Of a stretch of DNA of 64,000 nt, positions 27,042 to 33,938 are shown one piece after another. Position numbers and translations under genes: made by a program. The notes below the pieces were generated by a model that saw only the letters and a program-made list of their open reading frames with translations, did not search any database and was not told the origin of the DNA. This stretch comes from a virus: IMG/VR virus record IMGVR_UViG_3300024346_000008, positions 1 to 64,000 of that record. The stretch is one strand, 5' to 3'. Within the stretch, counting starts at the first letter, position 1. Each line of letters starts with the position of its first letter.

Positions 27042-27749
27042 ATGATGTTTACCGATATGAATCCGAAGCTCATGAAGGGCCAAGCCTTTGGGTATCATTC
27101 TGCTGGACTGCACCTTGCTCCCGCCCGTATCAGCGGATATCAGGTCTGTGCCTCGGCGTCGACCGGATGCACGACGGCGTGCCTCTATACGTCGGGCAAA
27201 GGTGCAATGACTTATGTGCAGACGGCCCGTATTGCGAAGACGCAGCGGCTGTTCGAAGATGCCGATAACTTCCTGCGGGACATGGTGAAGGATATCGAAG
27301 CTACCGTGCGTAAGGCAGCACGTGCTCGACTGACTCCCGCTGTTCGTCTGAATCTGACCAGCGATGTGCGCTGGGAGAACATCGAAGTCGAAGTGCGTGG
27401 TGTCATGTATCCGAATCTGATGACTGCGTTTCCTACCGTGCAATTCTATGACTACACGAAGCATACGAATCGCAAGAACATTCCGGCTAACTATCACTTG
27501 ACTTTCAGCCGTAGCGAAAGCAACGATCATATGATTGCTGAAATGATCGAAAAAGGTTTTAATGTTGCCGTAGTGTTCGACACGAAGAAGGGTGCCGATC
27601 TTCCCGCAACGTGGAACGGCTATACCGTTATCGACGGCGATATCAGCGACCTGCGTTTCCTTGATCCGCGTGGCGTGATTGTCGGGTTGCGTGGGAAGGG
27701 CAAGGCCCGCAAGGGTGCCCATAACGGTTTCGTGATTTCCACGAAATAA
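27042..27749 (+). CDS. Phage protein with Cys motif (CSASTGCTTACLYTSGKG type)
   Basis: 235 aa. VCASASTGCTTACLYTSGKG (about residues 30-49) places three Cys as in a family of phage proteins near gp88-like ones that are suspected to bind metal. A conserved-looking end, GYTVIDGDISDLRFLDPRGVIVGLRGKGKAR, follows. No reaction is known. ATG 27042 follows TAATATG overlap with gene 26822. Confidence 0.62.
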   Translation: MMFTDMNPKLMKGQAFGYHSAGLHLAPARISGYQVCASASTGCTTACLYTSGKGAMTYVQTARIAKTQRLFEDADNFLRDMVKDIEATVRKAARARLTPAVRLNLTSDVRWENIEVEVRGVMYPNLMTAFPTVQFYDYTKHTNRKNIPANYHLTFSRSESNDHMIAEMIEKGFNVAVVFDTKKGADLPATWNGYTVIDGDISDLRFLDPRGVIVGLRGKGKARKGAHNGFVISTK

Positions 27750-27766
27750 TCGTTACAATTGGGCAC

Positions 27767-27795
27767 TTGACAACGCCCTATTAATAGGTTATAAT
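27767..27795 (+). promoter_or_regulatory. Promoter of the AAA+ gene
   Basis: TTGACA (27767-27772), 17 nt, TATAAT (27790-27795), a near-consensus sigma70 promoter and probably the strongest of the set; ATG 27801 follows 5 nt later. Confidence 0.8.
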
Positions 27796-27800
27796 ACAGT

Positions 27801-28667
27801 ATGATCAAAAACACCAAACAAAAGGAAAAAGACATGACCGTAGTTTTGAAGAAGCGTGGCCGTCCGAGCAAGGCCGATGTGGCAGCACGTAGTGTCAAGA
27901 GTGTGCCCGTCCGTCCAGACGCCGAGATCCTGACCGATCTTAAGGAACGGTTTAGTATTCTTTCGATTCTCACGAAGGGTGCCGTTGCGAAGAATGTTCG
28001 TGCGGTAACCGTCACGGGTGCCCCCGGCGTCGGCAAGTCCTATACCGTTGAGCAGATTCTTGGATCGGGCAATACGCCGCACGAGATTATCAAGGGTGCG
28101 ATCAGCGCGGTCAATCTGTACAAGACGGCCTACCGGATGCGCAAGGCTGGTTCGGTAATCGTCCTTGATGACGCCGACAGTCTCTTCAATGATGAAGATG
28201 CACTCAACATCTTGAAGGTGCTCTGCGATTCTTCCGAGACTCGCAAGGTGTCGTGGATGAAGGAAAGCAACGCACTCATCGCTGACGATGTTCCACAGTC
28301 GTTCGAATTCTGTGGTGCAATGATCTTTATTTCGAATCTTGACTTCCAGCGTTTCGTTGACGAAGGCAAGAACAAGTATGCGCAGCACTTCGAAGCACTG
28401 ATGTCTCGCAGTCTGTATCTTGATCTCCGTCTGCATTCCCGCAACGAGTTGGGTGTCTGGATCGAACACGTTGCGAGTGCTGGTAAAATCTTTGAACGGG
28501 AAGGACTGACGACTGCGCAGGGCAAGGCAGTGTTGTCGTTCCTGAAGAAGCACCGTGACGATCTGCGTGAGCTGTCGTTGCGTACGCTGTTGAAGGCAGC
28601 ACAGTTGGTCAAGACCAATACCAATTGGGAAAACATGGCACGAGTTCTTCTCCTGAAGACTCGATAA
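27801..28667 (+). CDS. AAA+ ATPase with AT-hook
   Basis: 288 aa. KKRGRPSK AT-hook near the N-terminus, Walker A GAPGVGKS (about residue 73), Walker B SVIVLDDAD (about 118), sensor-like FISNL. Resembles phage ATPases that load or remodel DNA-bound proteins. The start could be the leaderless ATG 27801 or, with AAAAGGAAAAAGAC before it, ATG 27834 (MTVVLKKRGRPSK). The next gene also carries an AT-hook, so the two may work together on DNA. Confidence 0.75.
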   Translation: MIKNTKQKEKDMTVVLKKRGRPSKADVAARSVKSVPVRPDAEILTDLKERFSILSILTKGAVAKNVRAVTVTGAPGVGKSYTVEQILGSGNTPHEIIKGAISAVNLYKTAYRMRKAGSVIVLDDADSLFNDEDALNILKVLCDSSETRKVSWMKESNALIADDVPQSFEFCGAMIFISNLDFQRFVDEGKNKYAQHFEALMSRSLYLDLRLHSRNELGVWIEHVASAGKIFEREGLTTAQGKAVLSFLKKHRDDLRELSLRTLLKAAQLVKTNTNWENMARVLLLKTR

Positions 28668-28691
28668 ACTCTAAACTAAAAGGAAACACAC

Positions 28692-29087
28692 ATGGAAAAC
28701 GCTATTAAGTATGTTGAACAGATGAATGCCTTTACTACCCTACTGCGCAAGGTACTGCTGAAGAATACTGATGCAGTCGATGTTCTTGCCGGCAGAAAGT
28801 TTGATCGCATCCTCATTGATGATTATACCGAATTTTTTGTAGACAAGCAGACGAGTATTATCTATGGTGCAAAGTCTCCCTTGCAGTATAATCCCCGCCG
28901 CAGTTATGGCACACTTGCTACCGTCGAGCAATTCGATTGGACCACGAACCTGCCGCTTGAAGGCACAGCAATGGAAGCCGAATATACTGCCCGTGAAGAT
29001 GCCATTCAGGCTGGATATAAGAAGCGTGGTCGTCCTCGTAAGGTTGTACATACACAGCCTACCTCTATTCCAAAGGAGAGTGTATAA
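28692..29087 (+). CDS. Hypothetical protein with C-terminal AT-hook
   Basis: 131 aa. An alpha/beta N-terminal part with FDRILIDDYTEFFVD, then KKRGRPRK AT-hook at about residues 110-117, nearly identical to that of the AAA+ protein upstream. AAAGGAA precedes the ATG. Overlaps the next start (TAATG). Confidence 0.6.
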   Translation: MENAIKYVEQMNAFTTLLRKVLLKNTDAVDVLAGRKFDRILIDDYTEFFVDKQTSIIYGAKSPLQYNPRRSYGTLATVEQFDWTTNLPLEGTAMEAEYTAREDAIQAGYKKRGRPRKVVHTQPTSIPKESV

Positions 29088-29458
29088 TGGCCGGACCAGG
29101 CTGGATCAGTTTGAATAAGCGTCTTTCCCCAAAAACTTCTCCCATCCCTTCCACACACATGCACACTGACGAATACGCCACCCCAACTTTCACTGCTGCC
29201 TTGCCGCAGTCATTTGGAAATGATTTTAATTTGATTCGTGCCGTTGAAGAATATGGCCCACAGCGTGTGGAGTCTATCCGAAAGGAACTTGCGCAGATGA
29301 CTGATCGGATTACATTGCTCTCTAAGGAAATGGACACCCTGCAGCGGCTCATTGCCGTCACCAAGCCTAGTGATCAGGACATGGCGTGGGCAATGGCCGA
29401 AGGGCATCCAGATGCCTATACTAGCGATGACTTCCCTCGCGCGGTCTGGCCGGTGTAA
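29087..29458 (+). CDS. Hypothetical protein with coiled-coil
   Basis: 123 aa. Pro/Ser/Thr-rich N-terminus, then a coiled-coil-like helix VESIRKELAQMTDRITLLSK (about residues 65-95). Coupled to the AT-hook gene. Confidence 0.55.
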   Translation: MAGPGWISLNKRLSPKTSPIPSTHMHTDEYATPTFTAALPQSFGNDFNLIRAVEEYGPQRVESIRKELAQMTDRITLLSKEMDTLQRLIAVTKPSDQDMAWAMAEGHPDAYTSDDFPRAVWPV

Positions 29459-29610
29459 ACTACCGGCGGGGAATATGCCTCCCCGCCGTGATAAAACAGT
29501 GATAAAACCGACCCGAAGAAAACCCGAAGAGCGCCGCGATTGTAACAATTGTGTAACGATTTCAGGCGGCAACATGAAGAAAACTTAATCAAATATCTTT
29601 GGCTAGGCAC

Positions 29611-29639
29611 TTCCCTTTGCCCTATAATAGGTTTATATT
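29611..29639 (+). promoter_or_regulatory. Promoter of a structured RNA
   Basis: TTCCCT (29611-29616), 17 nt, TATATT (29634-29639). Same architecture as the leaderless promoters, but the expected ATG is ATA, so no protein begins here. Upstream box at 29574-29589. Confidence 0.62.
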
Positions 29640-29640
29640 A

Positions 29641-29965
29641 CAGTATAAGGTTAATGAGTCAGTTAACCGATGGTTGTTTGACAATCGAAGCAGGTTGGTC
29701 GCCCCGCAGGGTCGGGGCCGCAGGATCCGTAGGCGAATCGGAAATGTCACGCCAAGTACGCACTTGAGATGCGCACCACGCCTACTAGACGGCCGTCGGC
29801 ACATTATAGGATAGGAAACGATCACTTCAAGCTTCGACCTTCGGGCAACAGCTTAGTGACGTAGAGCCAGAGAGAGCCCCGAAACGCGCAGTACTGCGGG
29901 TGAGCATGTCAACGGACGGTATCTATCCTCAATGTTTCACACTATGCAAAAGTCATTCCGATTTT
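29641..29965 (+). ncRNA. Large structured non-coding RNA
   Basis: About 325 nt with its own promoter and no ORF of weight. Pairings: GGTTAA/TTAACC, GCCCC/GGGGC, GTAGGCG/CGCCTAC inside CCGT/ACGG, a long-range AGGATAG/CTATCCT, AAGCT/AGCTT, CGCAG-TA-CTGCG, and a final GCAAAA/TTTTTGC hairpin that may act as a weak terminator. No known class recognised. Confidence 0.55.
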
Positions 29966-29993
29966 TGCTTTCACTCCTATTAGGAGCTTTACC

Positions 29994-30203
29994 ATGACGA
30001 AAAATCGTTATGTGGTTGTCACCGGATTTGCGAATCCGTTTTTTCAGTCCAACACTCGCATGCCGAGTGAACGCGTGCAGGACGCGTGGACGACCGATAA
30101 CCGCGCTGAAGCGGATCGGGTTGCAAACGCCCTCAACGGGCGGACCCTGAACCAGTGGATGCCCGTCTATCGGGTTGAAACGGTTTCCTCATTCATGGAG
30201 TAA
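29994..30203 (+). CDS. Small hypothetical protein
   Basis: 69 aa (MTKNRYVVVTGFANPFFQSN...). The ribosome site AGGAG lies inside the hairpin CTCCTA/TAGGAG just upstream, so translation may be gated. Function unknown. Confidence 0.58.
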   Translation: MTKNRYVVVTGFANPFFQSNTRMPSERVQDAWTTDNRAEADRVANALNGRTLNQWMPVYRVETVSSFME

Positions 30204-30204
30204 T

Positions 30205-30414
30205 ATGATTACCCGCAACGATATTGGCAAGCAGTTTTTCTCTACCTGCATCGGCACTGGCTTTGGTCGCATCGTGACTCTCAATGCCATCGATACGGTC
30301 GGCGATGTACTGATGGCAAACGTGTTCGATGCAACCATGCCGAATCCGTCGAACATTCCTGGCTTGGGCTCGTATTGGCTCAACGCAAACAACCTTATGC
30401 CTGCACGGGGTTAA
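30205..30414 (+). CDS. Small hypothetical protein
   Basis: 69 aa (MITRNDIGKQFFSTCIGTGF...). Beta-rich. ATG 1 nt after the previous stop; no own ribosome site evident. Confidence 0.55.
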   Translation: MITRNDIGKQFFSTCIGTGFGRIVTLNAIDTVGDVLMANVFDATMPNPSNIPGLGSYWLNANNLMPARG

Positions 30415-30415
30415 C

Positions 30416-30577
30416 ATGATTAAACGAATACGTGCCCGCAAGGCGTATTCATCCCTCGGGTTTTCCCGCTGGGGCATTTTCACGAACGTATTACACAAGC
30501 AGGATCGCAAGACGCTTGGTTGCTGGTACTTCAACGTGCACACTCCGTGGACGATCTTAGAAGTTATCGGCCAATAA
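30416..30577 (+). CDS. Small basic protein
   Basis: 53 aa (MIKRIRARKAYSSLGFSRWG...), strongly basic at the N-terminus. Follows the previous stop by 1 nt. Confidence 0.5.
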   Translation: MIKRIRARKAYSSLGFSRWGIFTNVLHKQDRKTLGCWYFNVHTPWTILEVIGQ

Positions 30578-30594
30578 CACACACAGGAGATATT

Positions 30595-30780
30595 ATGTAC
30601 GACGATAATTTCGGCCATTGGAACGACGGCGATGAAGATAACCGCCAGTTCTACCGGCAGGTGCAACGTGCTTCCGTATCGAAGCGTTGCAAGGGTTGTG
30701 GACGCACGGTGCGTATCATGCCGCAGTACGCCTACTGTAACGGTTGCGCCGACGCCATTGAACGTGGCGGCGAGTTTTAA
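30595..30780 (+). CDS. Small zinc-ribbon protein
   Basis: 61 aa. CKGCG and CNGCA (C-x2-C...C-x2-C) in the last 30 residues. AGGAGA 7 nt before the ATG. Confidence 0.62.
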   Translation: MYDDNFGHWNDGDEDNRQFYRQVQRASVSKRCKGCGRTVRIMPQYAYCNGCADAIERGGEF

Positions 30781-30823
30781 TCGTATACACCTGTTTTTCC
30801 TTTCCTCCCTATAGGTACTTACT

Positions 30824-31021
30824 ATGACTAAATCAAACGAAACCAGCACTGCCACCTTCGCCACCCGTGGCGAAGCCCTTGTCTACCGCGACAGCATTGC
30901 GCTGTTGGCCACCATGCACCCCGCCCGTGGTCTGCGCACCTGCGGCCCGTGGGAGTCCGGCCTCCCTGGCACGCCAAACGCGTGGGCCGTCGCCGTCGCA
31001 TGGGACGGGCAACCGTTCTAG
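30824..31021 (+). CDS. Small hypothetical protein
   Basis: 65 aa (MTKSNETSTATFATRGEALV...), last plus-strand gene before the convergent region. GC-rich. Function unknown. Confidence 0.52.
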   Translation: MTKSNETSTATFATRGEALVYRDSIALLATMHPARGLRTCGPWESGLPGTPNAWAVAVAWDGQPF

Positions 31022-31812
31022 TACGCCGGGGCGAGTGATAAAACATCTCAGCAATGAGATATACAGTGCTATACTACTGCGCTGTTAGTTTACATAATCA
31101 CTATTATACGCAGTCAGCGCAATGTAACAATATGGTAAATATCACATTTTTGCACTTGACAAGCGTTATCCACAACGGTGATAAAACATCTCAGCACTAA
31201 GACTCTCAGCACTAAAACATTAATTCGGAATATGCGATCTTCGGTATTTGTTCGGGTTATGAGTATATCGGTATATGGATATATGCTCTGCGCACTTCGG
31301 GATCTGTTCGGGTTATGAGTATATCGACATATACACATATCAATATATCTCTTTTCGGTATTTATTCGGAATGTATCAGCGTCGGCGCAGCAGATCACAT
31401 TACCATATTGACATATAGTAATGTGATAAAACGGGCCCCCCCCCCTAGCGTAGCGTAGCGTAACGCATTACGAGCAACGTCACGCAGAATCATTCACTTT
31501 CCCGGGCGTCCGGATAGAATGTCTGCGTGTGTAGTACAGCAAGTACATGATGCGTTGCTTACGTAAGTAGCGTAGCGTAACGTTGAGGAACGCATGATGA
31601 ACAAAATGAGGGTTGCAATGTACTAAAAACATAGGGCATCGCAGTCCGCTACGGGGGCAAGAGCGCTGTTACATAAAAAAGTTGGACCGAGGTATGAGAA
31701 CACTTGCGCAACCCCCTCTTGCGATCACGTTCTTACGTCATTATATATCATGTACTATAGTATCATGCTATTAATATCCTATCAGACTGTTATCATGGTG
31801 ATATCATAGTGA
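31022..31812. other. Non-coding convergent region
   Basis: No convincing gene. Contains three GATAAAAC sequences, a 22-nt direct repeat (31249 and 31305, starting TGTTCGGGTTATGAGTATAT), a run of ten or more C at 31437, and AGCGT repeats near 31450 and 31570. Sense transcription enters from both sides. Confidence 0.6.
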
Positions 31813-32035
31813 TTCACGATATTACATGGGTGTTTCAAGATACTGTAGGGGGTCTTCAAGATATTGGCGACTGCATTCAAGATACTAGATATACGATTCA
31901 AGATACTAACATCATCATTCAAGATATTAGCGTGATGGTTCAAGATATTAGGGATATCCTTCACGATAATACTCTTCACGATACTGTATAGGATGCTTCA
32001 AGATACTATATTCATCATATATCCTTCAAGATATT
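31813..32035. repeat. 21-bp iteron array
   Basis: Eleven copies of TTCAAGATACT or close variants; the first eight start at 31813, 31834, 31855, 31876, 31897, 31918, 31939 and 31960, exactly 21 bp apart, with variable 10-bp linkers. Later copies start at 31975, 31997 and 32025. Equal phase on the helix suggests cooperative protein binding, as at replication origins or partition sites. Confidence 0.8.
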
Positions 32036-32693
32036 ATGTTTCCTCTATTTCCCGCAATTCATCGTCTGTTAATACCATATCGATGTCTGCTAACTGTATA
32101 TCTTCCGTATCATAGTAATCTGAAGTAACAATAGGAATTTGTTGATTCTTTGGTATCTTCTGTGGCTCTAGAAAACTTTTTTCAATATATATTTTGTTTA
32201 CCACGTTAGGACTACCGGTTGTTAAAAACATACAGTTATAACAATACAATGCTAAATTCGATAAACTATAGTTACTATGGTTGCCGTCCAAAAAGGTGAG
32301 CATTAATGGAACCTTCTTATCGGTGATCCTTCGTTCATTGAATCCGCAACTTGCACATTGCTCGACAATCTTCTTCCGTGCGATCAATCGATTCTTTAAT
32401 CGTGCCATACTATACTTCGGATGTTTGCCCGCAAGAATATCACGTAAGGGAATGGTCGATGCCCTCTTTGCCCATCCTTTATCTAATCCAATTCCTTCTT
32501 GATTACAATGACTATCAAACAGGTTATAAAGCATTGCATACTTACGATAACGTCTATAACTAACTTGCATATATCGTGCTGCCGCCTTATTGCTTCGGGT
32601 ATGCAATTGTGCTTCTTCTATCTCTGATCGTAGGATTGGACGTTTCGGTGGGGCACCAGTATTCTTTTTAAAGTTTGGATTCTCAATACTCAT
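32034..32693 (-). CDS. HNH-like DNA-binding nuclease
   Basis: 219 aa. A helix-turn-helix-like N-terminus (NKAAARYMQVSYRRYRKYA) is followed by CASCG and LTFLDGNHSNYSLSNLALYCYNC, an HNH-type core in which the first His position is less clear; the Cys pairs would bind zinc. Possibly a homing endonuclease or repressor-like protein. ATGA overlap with the upstream gene. Confidence 0.6.
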   Translation of the reverse strand: MSIENPNFKKNTGAPPKRPILRSEIEEAQLHTRSNKAAARYMQVSYRRYRKYAMLYNLFDSHCNQEGIGLDKGWAKRASTIPLRDILAGKHPKYSMARLKNRLIARKKIVEQCASCGFNERRITDKKVPLMLTFLDGNHSNYSLSNLALYCYNCMFLTTGSPNVVNKIYIEKSFLEPQKIPKNQQIPIVTSDYYDTEDIQLADIDMVLTDDELREIEET

Positions 32694-32818
32694 ATATCCC
32701 CTTTGACTATTCTATAACATATATTATATATTGCCGCCGCAAAGAATGCCAGTAAGAGTATCATACTCATTACAACAATACCCATACCAAACATTGCGGT
32801 TGTGAAAAACGTTTTCAT
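32690..32818 (-). CDS. 42-aa membrane protein
   Basis: MKTFFTTAMFGMGIVVMSMI followed by LLLAFFAAAIYNICYRIVKG: one or two hydrophobic helices with a basic end. It starts 1 nt after the ThyX stop and overlaps the next start as ATGA. Confidence 0.5.
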   Translation of the reverse strand: MKTFFTTAMFGMGIVVMSMILLLAFFAAAIYNICYRIVKGDI

Positions 32819-33637
32819 TTATACCTTGCGATGGGTTGGCGTCCATACGGGAATGTTATCATAGACTTCACTGATTGAGAAGTCTTGGAAGTAAATAGGT
32901 GCCTGCTCGCGTAAGGTAAGTAACAGTAAGTCTGCCAAGCGACGAATCTCTGGTTCGGCGTGCTTATCGGATCGACTTTCGATAAACCATCTCCATGCCC
33001 GTAGGTTACCCGTGTACGTAATACGAGTCTCAAGCGCATGAGGAAGCAAATTGCGTGCCTTACCACGTGCCCATTTGCGAAGGTCAAAGCCTTCAAGCTT
33101 ATTCGGATTCATTTTCATTAACCATACCACATCACGTTCATATGCATCAAAGGCAGTTTCCAGTGAGGCAATGTGAGAGGCAAGTAGGTTTAGTTCGTCA
33201 AGATTAAAGTTATCAATTTCGCCGAAATCATCGAGCGCAGGATTAACCAAAAGTGATTCGTATTTTTCATATAGACTTGCGTAATAAGGTTCAAGGACCA
33301 CAGAGGCATCTTCTTCTGCGGTATATCGGGTAGACCGTTGTGACACGGCGAGTTGACGGTGGCGATTACTTTCTAATGAAAGTCCGCGAGTAATACCTTC
33401 AATGAATAATGTAAAGGTAATATGTTCAAGTACACTACCGTGCTGATGTTCAAGGATTGCCAATTGGTTTGCTTCATTTGCTCGTCCCTTGGCTCCAAAG
33501 CTATCATAACATCCCTTGGCGGCAAACGCACCAATCTTCGTGGCGTCATCGCCATCGGATGGAATAAGATATTCGGGGTGCTCAATAAATACTTGTTTAG
33601 CAACAACTGTAACTTTTGGCTGAGTAATAATCTTCAT
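32819..33637 (-). CDS. thyX: Flavin-dependent thymidylate synthase ThyX
   Basis: 272 aa. Makes dTMP from dUMP using FAD/NADPH and methylene-tetrahydrofolate. The ThyX signature RHRxxSxSxxSxR is present in variant form as NRHRQLAVSQRSTRY (about residues 91-105), preceded by EHQHGSVLEHITFTLFIEG. Supplies thymidine for phage DNA. Its own promoter is at 33668-33695. Confidence 0.9.
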   Translation of the reverse strand: MKIITQPKVTVVAKQVFIEHPEYLIPSDGDDATKIGAFAAKGCYDSFGAKGRANEANQLAILEHQHGSVLEHITFTLFIEGITRGLSLESNRHRQLAVSQRSTRYTAEEDASVVLEPYYASLYEKYESLLVNPALDDFGEIDNFNLDELNLLASHIASLETAFDAYERDVVWLMKMNPNKLEGFDLRKWARGKARNLLPHALETRITYTGNLRAWRWFIESRSDKHAEPEIRRLADLLLLTLREQAPIYFQDFSISEVYDNIPVWTPTHRKV

Positions 33638-33667
33638 ATGTAACCTATTGATAATGGTAGATTCTGT

Positions 33668-33695
33668 AATATAACTATTGGAAACGATTTGTCAA
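33668..33695 (-). promoter_or_regulatory. Promoter of thyX
   Basis: On the minus strand TTGACA (33695-33690), 16 nt, TATATT (33673-33668), about 30 nt before the ATG. Confidence 0.75.
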
Positions 33696-33698
33696 GGG

Positions 33699-33938
33699 CT
33701 AATAATCATCCCCGTAAATACTAAATTGTTTAATAGGAATTACTGGATCGGGTTGTTCCATAATAGTATATAATAATCCCGCACCGGCGTCGATATAATA
33801 TTGACGGGCACCAACCTTTTGAAAGTAATGTTCTAATGCTTCGGTGAGTGAGGTATAAACTCGGGCGTCTTCTAATCCAATTTCCACCCATCTATCACCT
33901 GGTGGTAATCGTTTGAATATTTCTTTTTTGATTTCCAT
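33699..33938 (-). CDS. Small hypothetical protein
   Basis: 79 aa (MEIKKEIFKRLPPGDRWVEI...). Mixed alpha/beta. Its ATG overlaps the stop of the large gene upstream by 1 nt. Confidence 0.55.
   Translation of the reverse strand: MEIKKEIFKRLPPGDRWVEIGLEDARVYTSLTEALEHYFQKVGARQYYIDAGAGLLYTIMEQPDPVIPIKQFSIYGDDY

Noticed and set aside
31809-31991. Repeat-rich ORF (IQDT...) in the iteron array
   Set aside because: An open frame arises because the period is 21 bp, seven codons; both strands show similar repeat ORFs and there is no ribosome site.
31813-32035. CRISPR array
   Set aside because: Repeats are only ~11 bp with ~10-bp linkers and 21-bp period; no leader or cas genes. Iterons fit better.
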